The notes below the pieces were generated by a model, which saw only the letters and a program-made list of their open reading frames with translations, was not told the DNA's origin and made no database searches. A program made the translations under genes and the position numbers. Below are positions 47,699 to 59,919 of a stretch of 64,000 bases of DNA, one piece after another (positions within the stretch are counted from its first letter, which is position 1; every line of letters begins with the position of its first letter). The stretch comes from Ligula intestinalis (taxonomy: Eukaryota; Platyhelminthes; Cestoda; Diphyllobothriidea; Diphyllobothriidae), in NCBI GenBank assembly GCA_036362985.1, contig JAYGXS010000004.1, forward strand, positions 14,305,379-14,369,378. Direction: 5' to 3'.

Positions 47699-49179
47699 GG
47701 TAGAAAGGGAACAAAAATTGGCCGATCAATGCGAGACTATCGTTAACGACCAAACTTTACCTTGCACGTAAAAGACAAGAATATGTCTCCGGAAATTCCC
47801 AAAATGACTATTTTTAAAATTACTTCTGCTGGCACTGCTCTATTCGCTGAGTTCACTTTGCACAGAAAGTCCTTCTGTACGTTTAAAACGTCAGTTTACT
47901 TGATTGCACCACATTTTGCAGGATTTAGGACTTTTCCGCCTAACTATCAAACAACTATTTCTAAACAACGTAATAGTACTTTAGAAATCTCTTTTTCTTG
48001 CTTAAGAACGGCCGTGTCCTCACTTATGTAAAACTTTGGAGGACGCAGTTTGGTCTAGTTTTGTGCGACAGGACTTTGCTTGTGAAATTAATGCGACCTC
48101 ATACTGCACTTTAGACAGAGTTAAGGTAAAATTATGGCGATCCTGCGTATATATTATACCTTCTTGCGTGAAGGATTCAATGAGCATTTGGCTCCTTCGT
48201 GTGTTCTGCACACAGACACACGAGTACAGTCTGCGCTCACACTGACTCATGATGACAGCGTAGACGATGTCTCTCTTCATACAGGCAAATCACTCTCGTA
48301 ACTACGCAGTAGGAAAGGACGCCGATGGCCTTAGGCGTTCTGCTGTCATGAGAGCTGCCAGTCACGCGGACATTGAACCCACATGAATTTTAGAAAAACA
48401 AAGTAATACCAGTGACATGGGCAAGGGTCAAACTTCATTGAGTAGCTTCTGATAGGACCTCAGTTTTGTCCTAATCGCATCCTATCTGCGTTTATTACTG
48501 GGGCGGGAAGCTTATCGACGGCAGCACATCGTAAGTTGCCTCTGCAAATTTATTTTAAATGTTCCTTGGCACCAGATTAATCCATCTAAGTCCACATATG
48601 TAAAGTGCAAATATGGCAGCATGATAATCGCATTTTCTTGGTTTTTTGCAAAAAATATAAACATGTTCTTTCCGTTTTGGTATTTTGAGGCAAACGTGGC
48701 AGAGAAGCAGTAAGCTTCTGGAAGTTGACCAACCTCAGAATTTTCGACCTCGGTCATTGTTCGAAAACAGCTAAATAGCAGGGCAATTTAGTTAGATGAA
48801 ACGTAATATAAGGTGTGTATTGGAACTGTCTTCTCTATTAAAAGAGACCCTAGGAAAAAGACCTGGCTTGCGCTAGATACCCGAATTGATTACATCTAGA
48901 TCACTTACATAATATTATTCAGTATTTTCCGCATTTAAGAAACTATATAAAGGAAGTGCTCAAGTTAATTAATTCCGACAGACAAATTGACTAGCATGCC
49001 AAACTGCATAAGCCTTATTCACAGCTAAGGAAGCTTAAAAGTTTTGTTTTACTAGAACCAGCATCCCACTAGATTCCCAGATATTGATTTATTACCCAAA
49101 AGCAGAGTATTAGTGGATATAGACAGCTAAATCAGACCTTTTACGATCAACGCGGTTCAAAATAACAGGAATATGATCC
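47699..49179. other. No gene recognised
   Basis: AT-rich; only short frames without similarity. Confidence 0.4.
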
Positions 49180-49330
49180 TGATAGGTTTTAGCCGGCCTG
49201 CCCGAAAGTTATTCCACACTGGCTTATGAGCCTCATCAGCCAGACATACCCAACCCCAGGCCCGAACCCGAGACCTGTTGGTTAGAAGTTCAGTGCTATA
49301 ACCACTGTGTCATGGACTCGCTGCCCTGTC
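49180..49330 (-). repeat. tRNA-derived SINE, minus strand
   Basis: Minus strand: B-box-like GGTCTCGGGTTCGGGCC, GGGGTTGGGTATGTCTGG leader, CTGATGA (49233-49239), GGCT-CATA-AGCC hairpin, then the core is lost (no GAAA). Confidence 0.6.
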
Positions 49331-49554
49331 GATTACGACAGGGTGTATGAACAGTGAAAATGAGGCGCTCAATGATTGCGTTGAGGGTCACACAGATGTT
49401 GTGCCTTGGATTTCTAACTAGGACTCCGCTAGTGGCTAGTTCGCAAAAATGCGTTGCCGATAAAAGAAGAGGGGGACCGAAGTGGCCATTTTTGGTCAAT
49501 TAACTGTCATCAAAACGGTATATTGATCCACGTGTTAGTAACTTTGCGATCTCG

Positions 49555-49645
49555 ATAGCAATTCATTTGGCCAGAGCGTTGGCTATATACTGAAGCCTTC
49601 CCCTGGCTGGCGTGGGTTCGAATGCCACTGAGGCGGCCGAGTTTA
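49555..49645 (+). repeat. Second tRNA-like SINE family, relic
   Basis: GGCCAGAGCGTTGGCTATA, GAAGCCTTCCCCTGGCTG and a good B box GGGTTCGAATGCC. It shares GAAGCCTTCCCCTTGCTG with 62520-62545. Confidence 0.5.
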
Positions 49646-50159
49646 TCACAAGTGAGTCCAATTGGCTACTGTAATCTGCAAAAATCCCCTACAAACTCCT
49701 CAACCCTGGTCACCCCTTACTTATTGGATGTTTAACCTTGTGTTATTGTACCCTCCCGTATAGTATTGTAAACACCTGGTGATTAATAATCAAAAATTGT
49801 ATATGTTCTTTCCTTCGGCATTGCTGGCAAATGCCACACATGGGAATAAATCTGTCCTGATCGCTTTCAGAAATTATCTAGCGCGTAATAGTGCTTGAGG
49901 ACATGCGTATACATGAAATGGTCGAAGGTCTTGCGTGTACTTCGACCCCGATCATGCATGTATGGCTGAGGGCACTTAATGAATGCATCTATGCTGACGC
50001 TGTACTCAAAGGTTTCAGCGGCTGACAAAGATCCAGGACGGACTCTCTGTGTCAATGCGCCCGTCTCGCAACTAACAAGCGGTGGAACTCCCAGGCACGT
50101 TGCTGAATGTTATGACTGTGACCAGATAAACGGATGAAGGTGTACAAGAATGCTATTCG

Positions 50160-50198
50160 CCTGAAATTTCGGATTCTTTCGTGAACACATCATCAGAG
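50160..50198 (-). ncRNA. Hammerhead relic (isolated PLE tail)
   Basis: Minus strand: CTGATGA, weak hairpin, GAAA, TTTC-AGGCG, GAATAG. A scrap of PLE-type tail without other parts of an element. Confidence 0.4.
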
Positions 50199-50480
50199 CA
50201 ACACAATCTTAGGCGTGTATAGTGCGCATCGCTAACCAATTTCTTAAAACAGGCTCGAAAACCAAATGCCACTAAAGTGAGATTGTAACAAAGGGGACTC
50301 AATCTGAAGTCAGGTTAGGGCGACAGTTCTGCAGAACTGGCAAACGACTAGATTTTTAGGCAAAATGAATGAAACAAATCTATATCTTGCATTCTACATT
50401 AAAAAACAATAAAAAATATGGTTCAAGCTAAAGTCCAGCAGTCTTTAGTCACCCACCCATACACCTGCACGCATTCTGAT

Positions 50481-50815
50481 CTAGTTTAACGTACCATCCC
50501 TGGAGCTCTGAGTCGAAGAGAAGTCGTTGTATGCTTCTTCAACTTCCTCAAATGACTTGAATTGACGACCTCGCAAGAAGTCCTGCACTGAACGGAAGTT
50601 TGCATAGTTAGATGGTGTGGTATCTGGAGACCGGATTTGGAAGAACCTTGGCTTCATCTCGCTTCTTTGAACTTTTTCCACGTCGTTTTTGCAGTGTCAG
50701 GTTTTGCATTGTCCCAATGGAACAGAGTCCCTTCACAACAAACTCATCTCAACTACTTATAATTCAGCATGCCGTAGGCTCGGCCCAGCTGTTGAAAGTA
50801 GAGGTCAGAACAAAT
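50481..50815 (-). pseudogene. mariner-type transposase C-terminal relic
   Basis: The minus strand of 50681-50481 encodes SPDTTPSNYANFRSVQDFL, then RGRQFKSFEEVEEAYNDFSS, a recognisable mariner end (usual SPDLAPSDYH-F). Upstream, in another frame, FHWDNAKPDTAKTT carries the second catalytic Asp (DNA-PH box). The third catalytic Asp (PSDYH) is Asn here, and frame changes and stops are present. DDE transposases cut and paste DNA; this copy is dead. Its 5' part is missing; a PLE piece lies immediately beyond. Confidence 0.75.
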
Positions 50816-50861
50816 GCGATCCTTCGAAATTCCCCCAAACATAGATTATAATGTGATGTGT

Positions 50862-51205
50862 GGAACGAAAATTTTATTCTTCTGAGCTTTCGGCTCCTTA
50901 CCAGAAGCAATGAAAAACCACGGCCCAGTTCCCATCAAAGCACGCAGGCTGCCACGTCAAGGTCACACGTCATAACTTCAGGGACGTGCGCGGGGAAGAC
51001 ACGATAAGATGGCGTGAGCATGGACGTGGCATGGGCATGGACCAATCACAGGTGCTACCCCCTTTTTACCCCTATTTACGCGTAGCCAATTTCCGCTGCT
51101 CTCTCCTTTTCTCTGACGATGGCTTCTCGTGTGGAGCCGCAAACTCAGAAGAATAAAACTGCCGTTCCAGAGCTCGCGTCTTCTTCTTCTTCTTTACAAC
51201 AAGAA
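50862..51205 (+). mobile_element. PLE family B end piece with inverted termini
   Basis: 50862-50920 is a minus-strand copy of the family's terminal segment (GAGCCGAAAGCTCAGAAGAATAAAA read in reverse, in pieces). 50925-51205 is the plus-strand 3' end: a decayed coding end, C-rich stretch, hammerhead 51110-51149, GAATAAAA, GTTCCAGAGCTCGCGTC and (TTC)4. The two ends point outward, as in PLE 3. Confidence 0.65.
51110..51149 (+). ncRNA. Hammerhead copy with damaged GAAA
   Basis: CTGACGA (51113-51119), stem II GGCTTC / GGAGCC (six pairs, one G-U), then GCAAA-CTC where consensus is GAAA-GCTC. Core broken by rearranged bases. Confidence 0.5.
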
Positions 51206-51580
51206 CCTAGGGCATGCATTTTTGCTTCTATTCGGTAGATCGTAACCTTCTTGCCGAACCGATTTTGGCCTAAAACTGAGGCAAGAACCCATTTCTTCTG
51301 TCTGCTGCAACTAACCAGGGAAAGCCATTTTTTAGCAACCGTCACAGTGCGCTTTCAGAATTGATCGGTCGGAGGATTTTGGAAACAAACTGGCAAAAAA
51401 TTGTAATTGTCAGTTGGCTTTTGCCTCGATCACCTCATTTGGATCCTGATGGAGTCTTATGCACAGAGTCAAGTTGGTGTAAGGGTGTCAAGACGGATTA
51501 GTGATTGAATCCAAATACTGCTCCTTTCTCACAATTGCTCGATGACGGTTCATCTTCAAGTGTGGAAAGAATCTTGTTGA
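51206..51580. other. No gene recognised
   Basis: Could include more decayed mariner sequence, but I could not match motifs. Confidence 0.35.
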
Positions 51581-51585
51581 TGAAC

Positions 51586-51930
51586 GTTCACCGATCGTTA
51601 ACGGAACTCACTCGTTCCGCTGTACCATGGGGCTTATTTCTCGGACCCTGACAGCAGCCGCATAGCAACTTGTAGACTTAGCAGATAGCGGAACGAGTGA
51701 GTTCCGTTAGCGATCGGTGAACATTCAGCAACGAGTGACTATCTCCCAAGCTAAAACCGGAAAGACAACGACCCCGATGGCTCAATGGTTAGAGCGTTAG
51801 ACTTCTGATCAAGAGGATAACGCGTTCAAGCCTCGGGTGGTGCACCGCTTGGGGTTTAGTAGGCCCGACTGACGACGGTTAATAAGCCAGAAATTATCAT
51901 TTCAGTCTCTCTGATCTTTGCCGGCAATAC
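51586..51930 (+). repeat. SINE tails in inverted pair, then best-preserved tRNA-like head
   Basis: Arms 51586-51621 (GTTCACCGATCGTTAACGGA...) and 51687-51722 are complementary at 35 of 36 positions. A forward SINE head follows: A box TGGCTCAATGGTTAGAGCG (about 51778-51796), B-box-like GCGTTCAAGCC (about 51823-51833), then CTGACGA (51869-51875), GGTT-AATA-AGCC, GAAA. Stem III has decayed. Confidence 0.75.
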
Positions 51931-54900
51931 TATTTGCGGCGGAAAGAAAGTCCTCCTTGTCCAGTTTTGGTGGTCAACCACAACGAGTTTGGCCCCTTAG
52001 ACTGATGTTGCCAAAGTTAAAACGCCTGTACCAACAAGAAACAGTTGTGTCGATAACGACCCCGTCGTCTTCGGCATCACGGATTTTCTTTGCAGTCTCC
52101 CTAGTCGACAGTCTTCGTGTCTATCAATAGCGAATCAGTATTTAAAACTCACTTTTATCCAATGACCTCTGAAATATGGGAATAAAGTAGAGATGATGAA
52201 ACTTTGCAACGACAGAAAAGCATAATAAAAAATTTAAATATATAAAATAAACATCAAAAGGACATCCAAAACCTCAAAATTATGTTCATTACAATTGCTG
52301 TCGAAATTTTGCCCCAACTTATTAGTAAGCCCTGTTGAGCTGAAAAGCGATCTAGAATCCTTCAAGGTAGCTGGGCCAACTTATTTTAAAAAAAAGGAGT
52401 AGCATACGGGAAGAGATACGCCCTCTTATAGAGATGGCTTTGCGTTAAATTCCAGCGGGAGTTAGAGGGAGGTTAAAGATCAGGTTAACTTGAGGTGGGG
52501 GGGTGTGACATGGAAAAAGGTGTCAGCCGGGGTCGCCTGGGCAACGGTAGGTTATATAAGTCCTTTAACCTCCACAAACCCTCGAGTCGTGTAAGACAAA
52601 AATTGTGGTAAAAGGGATTTCATGGGATGGTCCTCACCATGACCAAATAGTGAAAGGTGCCCTGCAAAACATTAAAAAACAAATAACTTTCCGCCAAATG
52701 TATGTTACTAGGCAACGAACTGTATAGCAATATTAAAACAAATAAGCAAAAAGCAATTCTCAATAAATAACAGGAATTTGAAATGAAAAAAAAACGCACT
52801 AAAAAACGTTGTGCGCATTTCGTTATATGGCTGTAGTGCTTAAAACATAGAGGGTTACCCTTCATAGCTAAGAAAGAATAACCCAAACCAGACTTTCTCT
52901 AAAACACATCTAGCAGTTAGCAATTTAGTTTAAATCCAGGGGACTTAAATTACCTATCCCTACCGACACCTGTTATACCGATAGTGACCTTTTCCCATGC
53001 TGAATCAAAATACGTCCTTCTTAATCAGCGTTTTTTTTTCTCTCAGTTCTCTGTTGCCACCGTGCGGTGGATGATTTTTTCCAAGGAAGGATTAATGCTA
53101 ATGGCCACTTAATACTACTCATTTGGACAAATATAACAATTAACGGACACGTCGAAATCCGTAAATTTAGTAAGTAGAGCATTCTTTAAAATAAGAGAAT
53201 TAAGAGACGCGGACTGGCTAAAAAACGCACTCGCTGGGGCATGGAACCGAAGCTGCGTAGTTTTTTTCGGAACCAAATATGCTATCTTTGAGAGTCATGT
53301 GAGAGGAGATATCGATCCATTCGCATAATCGGTGGGTGTGAAGTACTTTACGGTAGACTGTCGACTCGGTATTACCAAATGTCTTTTCTATTTTTGTAAG
53401 GGTTTATGCTGTTGTTAAATCTTTTTAGGACACGTTTAAAGATCTCAAACCTAATAACTCGAAGGTTTCAAACAAGAACGTTTGTAAACGTTACATTTTA
53501 GGCTTAATTGAGCGGACGTCTCACAAGGTCTCTCAATTGCAGGATTTTTAAACGGATATTAGTCCTGGCTGCTACAATGTACTCTTCGGGGGGGGGGGGT
53601 AAACTTTCCTGCTAGTCTAAAATAAGAGAGGTGCATTTTACCAACCTTTTACTCTATGAAGCATAATTCACTTTATGTAAACCCCAAAAAACTAAAAGTT
53701 ATGCATTCATTAAAATTTTATTTACGCCAGAGGAAATTTAGGCATTCACATTAGAACACTCTAAATCGAGGTGCAACAAGCGGAGATGGTTGGGGGACCA
53801 ACGATCATGTAGCGAGCTCGCGGGTGTAGCAATTCCAGTATTCCATTGTAAAGGAGGTATTCAAAATATTTCTTTGGACACTGCTGAATTCCTTGCGGCA
53901 ACTCGATCCCGAGATTGAAACCACCAGCCTCCAGAAAGTTGTGCTGTGTGATCAAGTAGAACCGACATGGATTGTGGATAGTGGTCGATCAAATGCTCCC
54001 TTCCTAGCTTGCATTGGTACCTACATCACGCCTAGAGTAGCTGATTAAATTTAATCAATATGATTAAACGTGTTTCGGATAAGAAAGGACTGCTTAGCTG
54101 GGGATGTAATGCTAAATATCGTGCAATATAATCCCACAAGATAGCTCACTCGCGCCGGCTCGCTGTTTTTTCAATGATCGTTCTTCCGCTTGCCTGAAAA
54201 GCTATACTCGAAGAACATAACAATTTAAGAACTTTGCATTTTTACAATGATTTTTATTTCGCTTACAAATCCAGAAATATATTTCGTAGAAAAAGTGCAC
54301 TGTGCGCTGTTTCTCCTTCCTTCTTCAGTGTTATTTCTGCTTGTCATGACGCTTGGGCTGATTCTGATGGTAGTACATTTACTGTATGACCTTGAATTCG
54401 TGTAATATACCGACATATGCGAACGATTGATACTCTTTCGCTAATCGGCATTGGGCCGGTTTGCAATAGTTATTAGCATGTAGTCTATTCTGAAGACATT
54501 TCAGTCACAACAGGATGCCGATTTTTTAAAGAGCTTCTTCCTGCTCGCTAAGAAAACCTATGTTCTGTAAACAGTAGCTACTCATGTGGTATGCATTTTT
54601 ATCATTGATGTTGACTGCCTTTATAAATTCAAGTATATTTTATGGGAAACTTAGACGAAAAAAGTATTCCTGGTATTCGTTTGGTAGGAAATTACGCATG
54701 CTTTACACTGTATACTTAAGGAAGGGGTATTCCTCAGTTTTAAAAAAAGTTTCTAAATTGCCGAATAATTTGTACACCTTTTGACTGCTACACTTGAATT
54801 CAAGGTTTAAAAACCGCGCGCTGTGTTCATCCTGTTTAAGAAAATGTACGTTTTCGCCTGCGGTTTGAGGAAGACGTCACATAGTTCTCATAAAATATTA

Positions 54901-56834
54901 CAACGGATGTGGAACATGCTGCATACATTATAGGCAGCATTAATAAATTGATGGATGTGATGTGATGTATAATTAATGATCATCTCACAATTTAAAAAAA
55001 GCTGATAATTAGAAACGTTTTATAACCATATGGTACCCTCTCCTTAAGCATAGGTATAATTCCCTACTAAACGAGTAGAATGAATCATTTTTTATGTTTT
55101 TTCACAAAAGATACAAAGGCAGTCAAAATCTATGATAACAATTCATATTACTTGAGTAGCCACTTTTCAGGGTAGATACTTTTTTAGCGATCAGAAAGAA
55201 GTTCGTTAAAAAGCCGGCATCCTATTGTGACAGAAAGGATTTCAGAATGGACTACATGATAATCAGTATAACAACCGTACTCAATGCCGATTAGCAAGAG
55301 ACTATCAATCTTTCGTATATGTTGGCATGTTAAACGAATTCCATGCCGTATTGTATTTAGATATTGACCATTACATGCAGTTGTTTGACCTCGTGTGATT
55401 CTACCTTAGTAGCACCAAATATTAGGAGCCGAAAGCCAAACATGAGGACATCATTCATTATTTACGCACGTACCCCACCCAAACTGCGCATGGCGGTATC
55501 TTCCTTTTCGACTCTAGAATTTGGAATTTGACTTGAGGAATAGCATCCACTGTTACCATATTAAGATGTGAAAAGTGGGCGTAAGTGAACCAAATGCAGA
55601 CCAAATTCTCGGAGATTTCGCTTAATCTCCCTTTAGAAACTAATAAAACTGGGTTAGCTGATATAATCTTCTTTTTCGGATAAAATAAGGGTACTATAGC
55701 ACCCAAAAGCTCAAGCGGATAATCCGTATGCAGTAATCCTAGGCTATGTCGCCCTTCGATTTTAGCGGCTTCAGTCTATCGCGGATTTCATAGGCAGGCA
55801 TATCTAAATAAGGATCGCGGATTTTTCGCTGGCTCGCGGATCTCTGTGGGCAATGGGTCCTTTGAATTCTGGTGCTTGCTTTCTCTGTGGGTTTTCCAAA
55901 TCGATTTTATACGCGGAACGCTATGATCTGATGGCTGTAATTGGTGTTATATAAAACCCCTCAATTGTATGTGAGTAGTCGTGTGTAGTATATAAACAGC
56001 TTATTTGCATACCAACTTTCAGCTAATTTTATCTAATGATGCATCAACAGCCATAGTTGGTTAGATGCCGTGCACAAAGTCTCAAGGCCAAGTGGAAGGG
56101 ACTAGAAGCAATCGATACAGACTGACGCAAATTGCAGCCGCTAATTAGCGCTCACATAAAATAAATAATGATTTTTTGGCCACATTTGAAATTTTAATTG
56201 TTCTTTATACATTGACTCACATCTGACGACGACTTTACAAAGTTATCCAGTAAAGTTACGTTCTTTTCCCAAATAACTTATTCGCTATCAAATTATATCT
56301 CTCTGGATGCCTGCCTTCCATTTCATTGGAAGGAGCCTATGCTCTGTAACTCTGCCGGAATTGCTTGTCAGATTGTGGAAGGACCTAAAATGTATTCACA
56401 TACCCCATATAAACGTATAGTTTTGACGTCACGAATGTACACCTTTCCTGTAGGGGGAGGGGCATTGGAGCGCGACTCCCATGATCAAGGTGGCACCACT
56501 GTACTTTGTCGTTTTTGCACATTAAAAAAGCAGATAATATATCGGACAGCAGATTTTGGAATTGATCTGACTCGATACACAAGTACAGTGAATAAGATGA
56601 ACAACAAAATTTGTATAAAAATGACACATAGCTACCACTTCCAGACTCTTGCAGGAATACAAAGTGGTGAGAAGATGTCAGAAGTGGATTTCTAAAGAAA
56701 CGGGAATAGGACCATTTCCCCCATTTCGGGGACACTGTGCTGATTTTCAGGTTGATATCAAGATTAAACTTTGGGACCAACTTAGGGTTACAGCTTAATA
56801 ACCCTAATAATATGTAACCTTCCTGGAATCTTGT
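51931..56834. other. AT-rich, no gene recognised
   Basis: Nearly 5 kb without a supported gene. Frames at 52620-52886 (-), 53761-53955 (-) and 56339-56695 (+, 118 codons) have no known motif. A poly-G run lies at about 53589-53600. Confidence 0.4.
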
Positions 56835-56910
56835 GCAAGGCTACCGCAATGGCTTAAATTAATAGGCAAGACCCTCGCTGCTGCGATCTTCAGGCCCGGT
56901 TCCGTTTGAG
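56835..56910 (+). repeat. Dispersed repeat family D relic
   Basis: CGCAATGGCTTAAATTAATAGG and TCTTCAGGCCCGGTTCCGTTTG match 24661-24725. Confidence 0.55.
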
Positions 56911-58127
56911 AAGATAAGTGAGGCACTAGGCGAGAGATACAGAACCAGTGGTTGCAGGTTTGCTGAATTGCCTTGAAAAAGGATCTTAATAAAGAGCTCT
57001 TTTCGGTCCATCGTACATAATTTCCATGCTGGTGGTCAGTCTTACAAGTAGCTTTCAGCAAGTGAATGAGGTTTTCATGTTCGCTTATGATCTTTTCCGC
57101 AAGCTAGACCTTTTTTCCCAATGCTATGCTTCTAAAATATAATCATTAATGATTTCCAAATTTTAAGCGGGCTTCAATAAGCCAGGAGTGTACAGTCGAT
57201 GTCCGTTATCCCCGGTTAAGCGACTTATGCAAGTATGCGAGCTAGTAAGCCATGTTCGATTAACCGCAATCTTAGAAAATCGTCATATCCTTATTAATCT
57301 GTTTTAGAATTCTTCCATTTTGAAACAACATTTTCTAAATTTCGCACTGCTTCGAAATCCCGAAAAAAAATACGGCAACCGATGTTTAATTAGTTGGTTT
57401 TAGTGGCTTAAATGCTCCTACTGCGGGACGTGCCACCAACTGCTTACAACATCAAAATCGTCTCTCCAAACGACCTTAACAGAAGTGCTTGTGACCTCTG
57501 GCAAGGTGCGAGTGGCTTGATGCGTCGTAAACCCAGTTTCAGGCATTCGATGGTACCGGAAAGGCTAGAAGCGCCAATCACGTGTATGGTTGTCATTAAC
57601 AGTGAAAAAGGCGGCATGATTTTATCGGAATGGTTAGGATTAAACACGACGACTGGCTCTGCGATGATTAGATGTGATGTTACATATGAGGTTAAGGGCG
57701 AATATTTCCGAGGAGGTCACTCTTCCCCTGCAAATTTTGCAAAGACGCTTTGAAATTCCCGCCGAAATAGCCATGTGACTTTCGCTTAACGCGCCTGTCA
57801 GTGTATGGCTCAAAGGCCTCAATTTACTCCCCATAAGCCGTCCTAAGCGTCGTGGCCAACGCTAGAGTTAAGGTCACGCTTGTCAGTTGTAAATGCTTTC
57901 AGGCGGCAACAGCCAATCAGATAAGCGACCTCGAGAGACGGACAACGGGGTCGTTTCATTGGTCGCACGCTATCTGGGCGCTAATGGCTTTCTTGCAGTC
58001 GGTCTCTTTGGGTTTATGCGTCTTTCCCAAGGTCTCCCGCATGCTGGGATCTAAAATTCTCCCTTTTCTCCTCTTCAAACAGGCAATTTTTGATAGCTCT
58101 TTGCCTTAACCGAGCCCCGGGAAGTAC
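56911..58127. other. 5' flank of innexin 2
   Basis: No gene. A pyrimidine-rich tract ending TCTTCAAACAG at 58082 is a good 3' splice acceptor 45 bp before the ATG, matching the possible leader acceptors upstream of innexin 1. A 113-codon frame at 57412-57753 has no known motif. Confidence 0.45.
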
Positions 58128-58440
58128 ATGCTCGGCTCAGAGTTTCTGGACTATGTGTCAAAACTGCAAGTCGCCACGTATGTGGGCGTGGAGGACTTTG
58201 CGGACAAATTCAACTTCCTCATCACGGTGCTGGTCTTTCTGTTGTGCACTACCGTTGTGACTGTGAAGCAGTACATGCTGAAGCCGATCTCCTGTTACAT
58301 CGCCACGGAGGTGGGTGGACGCAACCTGCTGGATTATGTGGAAAACTATTGTTGGGTGCAGGGAACAATACCCATTTCCTACTCTGGAAATGTGCCCGAA
58401 ACCGAGGAGCAGTGGGCCAAACTGGAAAGTCAAAAACTGC
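58128..58440 (+). CDS. inx: Innexin 2 exon 1 (gene continues beyond the window)
   Basis: Encodes 104 codons plus one base from the ATG of MLGSEFLDYVSK and ends at donor CTGC|GTGAGT. It has TM1 (residues 29-51), VKQYMLKPISC with Cys56, and ENYCWVQGTIP with Cys75. Length, phase and 71 of 104 residues are identical to exon 1 of innexin 1. I searched 58441-64000 by eye for the YYQWV exon and did not find it, so intron 1 is at least 5.5 kb. Role: gap-junction subunit, as for innexin 1; paralogues may form different channels or act in different tissues. Confidence 0.9.
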
Positions 58441-59399
58441 GTGAGTTAAAATTCCTTGTTGGCCGTCTTTGTCTTTTTATTTGACGTCGCCTTGTGTTAG
58501 ATGGAATAATTAGCCACTGAGCCATTTTGGGAAAGGTTCTTCCTGTTTATCTATTTAGTGGGATAAGAAAAAAGAAAAGAAACCGGCACGGGAACCGGCC
58601 CTACCTACACAACATGCGGCTTTGCCCAAAATTCCGGGAAAATGAGGTTTAGGATTAAGGTGATGGCTAGGTTTGAGGTTGGAGTTGGGGTCAGTAGTAT
58701 GTTAAGGATTAAGGTTTGGGATCGTGTAAACTGCAGGGTTAAGGTTTAGGGTAGGGTAGAGCTACGGCACAAAAAAGGGGTACAGTTTACTTTTTTGGGT
58801 TCAACTAAATTTTAGATCCGCCCAATGGGAAAAGTCTTCCAGCCCGAATATCCAACGGATTTCGTGGTTAAAGGTTTAATGCTTGATTACTTAGCAGTTG
58901 TTGCATGTTTAATGCTCATAGGTGCCCGGTAGAAAATAAATTAAAGCCGTTTGTAGTTGTTTTACCAAACTTGAAACGAAGGTGAAAAGTTTGCGAAAAA
59001 AACAAAAAAGGCTAAGGGAAACTGCTATTGATTAGCAAAGAAAGCCTATAGATCACGAAAACTATAAGAACAACTCCTATTACTATAAGAGCGGTCCTAC
59101 GATTTCTTCCTACCGTTTTATGTTATTCTTCCTGCAAGGGTTAAGACACGAGAGTATGTACTCTTCCTGAAAGGTATCGGAAGGCCACCTATTTTACATC
59201 GGCACGGCCATCCTAGCTGCTTTTATGGAGGCAAGGGAGCAGATGCAAATGTCATTGTGTCCAGATATTGTGTATTGCAGTAACCGACGAGTGGCGCGTT
59301 CAAGTGTGACATGGACGGCCGTACGGTCACCGGGACGGTGAATGACTATGACGCAGCACGGTTTTGCAATAATGATCACGGTGAATCGGGTGATCCATA
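58441..59399. repeat. Intron start with degenerate telomere-like words
   Basis: 58645-58765 has AGGTTTAGG, AAGGATTAAGGTTT and GGTTTAGGGTAGGG, a diverged AGGGTT-like array. No gene. Confidence 0.45.
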
Positions 59400-59875
59400 C
59401 CTAGAATTAGTTTTGTCCGACTGATTCAAGCTAATAAGCCAGAAATGACCTTTCCGGTCTCGCTTGTCTTTGTCGGTTCCACCTTATAAATATATACACC
59501 AAGTCGCTATGCGACTACCTGCAAGGGCCTTAAGTGAGCTGCAAGACACAACGAGACGAGTACGTTTCCCAACCAGATAGATGAGCGCCCTGCTATCATC
59601 ATACTCTCGATCGCAGCCGACAAAACAATGGGTCCATGGTTCAGTGGTAGAGTGTTACACTCCATGTCCAAAAGGTCGCATGTTTGAATCTCAGGTGATT
59701 CACACCTACGATTGGGAATGACTGGCTGATGCTGGTTGACAAGCTATAAATGGCCATTCCGGTATCTGTGGTCTTTGTCGGTACCACATTATCACCATTA
59801 ACCATCCTACATCGCTGTGCAGTTGCCTGCGAGGGTCCTGAAGTGAATTTCCAGGCAAGTCCAAATCCAGGCCGG
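59400..59875 (+). repeat. tRNA-derived SINE, tandem dimer
   Basis: The first unit's core (CTGATTCAAGCTAATAAGCC-AGAAATGACC) is near 59430-59460 with its tail (GTCGCTATGCGACTACCTGC). The second head has an A box TCCATGGTTCAGTGGTAGAGTG (about 59632-59653) and a B-box-like ATGTTTGAATCTCAGG, then core CTGATGCTGG-TTGACAAGCTATAAATGG and CCATTCCGG. Unit spacing is about 290 bp. Both ribozyme cores are mutated. Confidence 0.65.
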
Positions 59876-59919
59876 TGAGCTCCACAATACCCTATGTAAA
59901 TGGTATTAAAAAAGAGGAA

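Noticed and set aside
51206..51400. Upstream part of the mariner transposase
   Set aside because: I could not find the DEKW-like or helix-turn-helix motifs in any frame.
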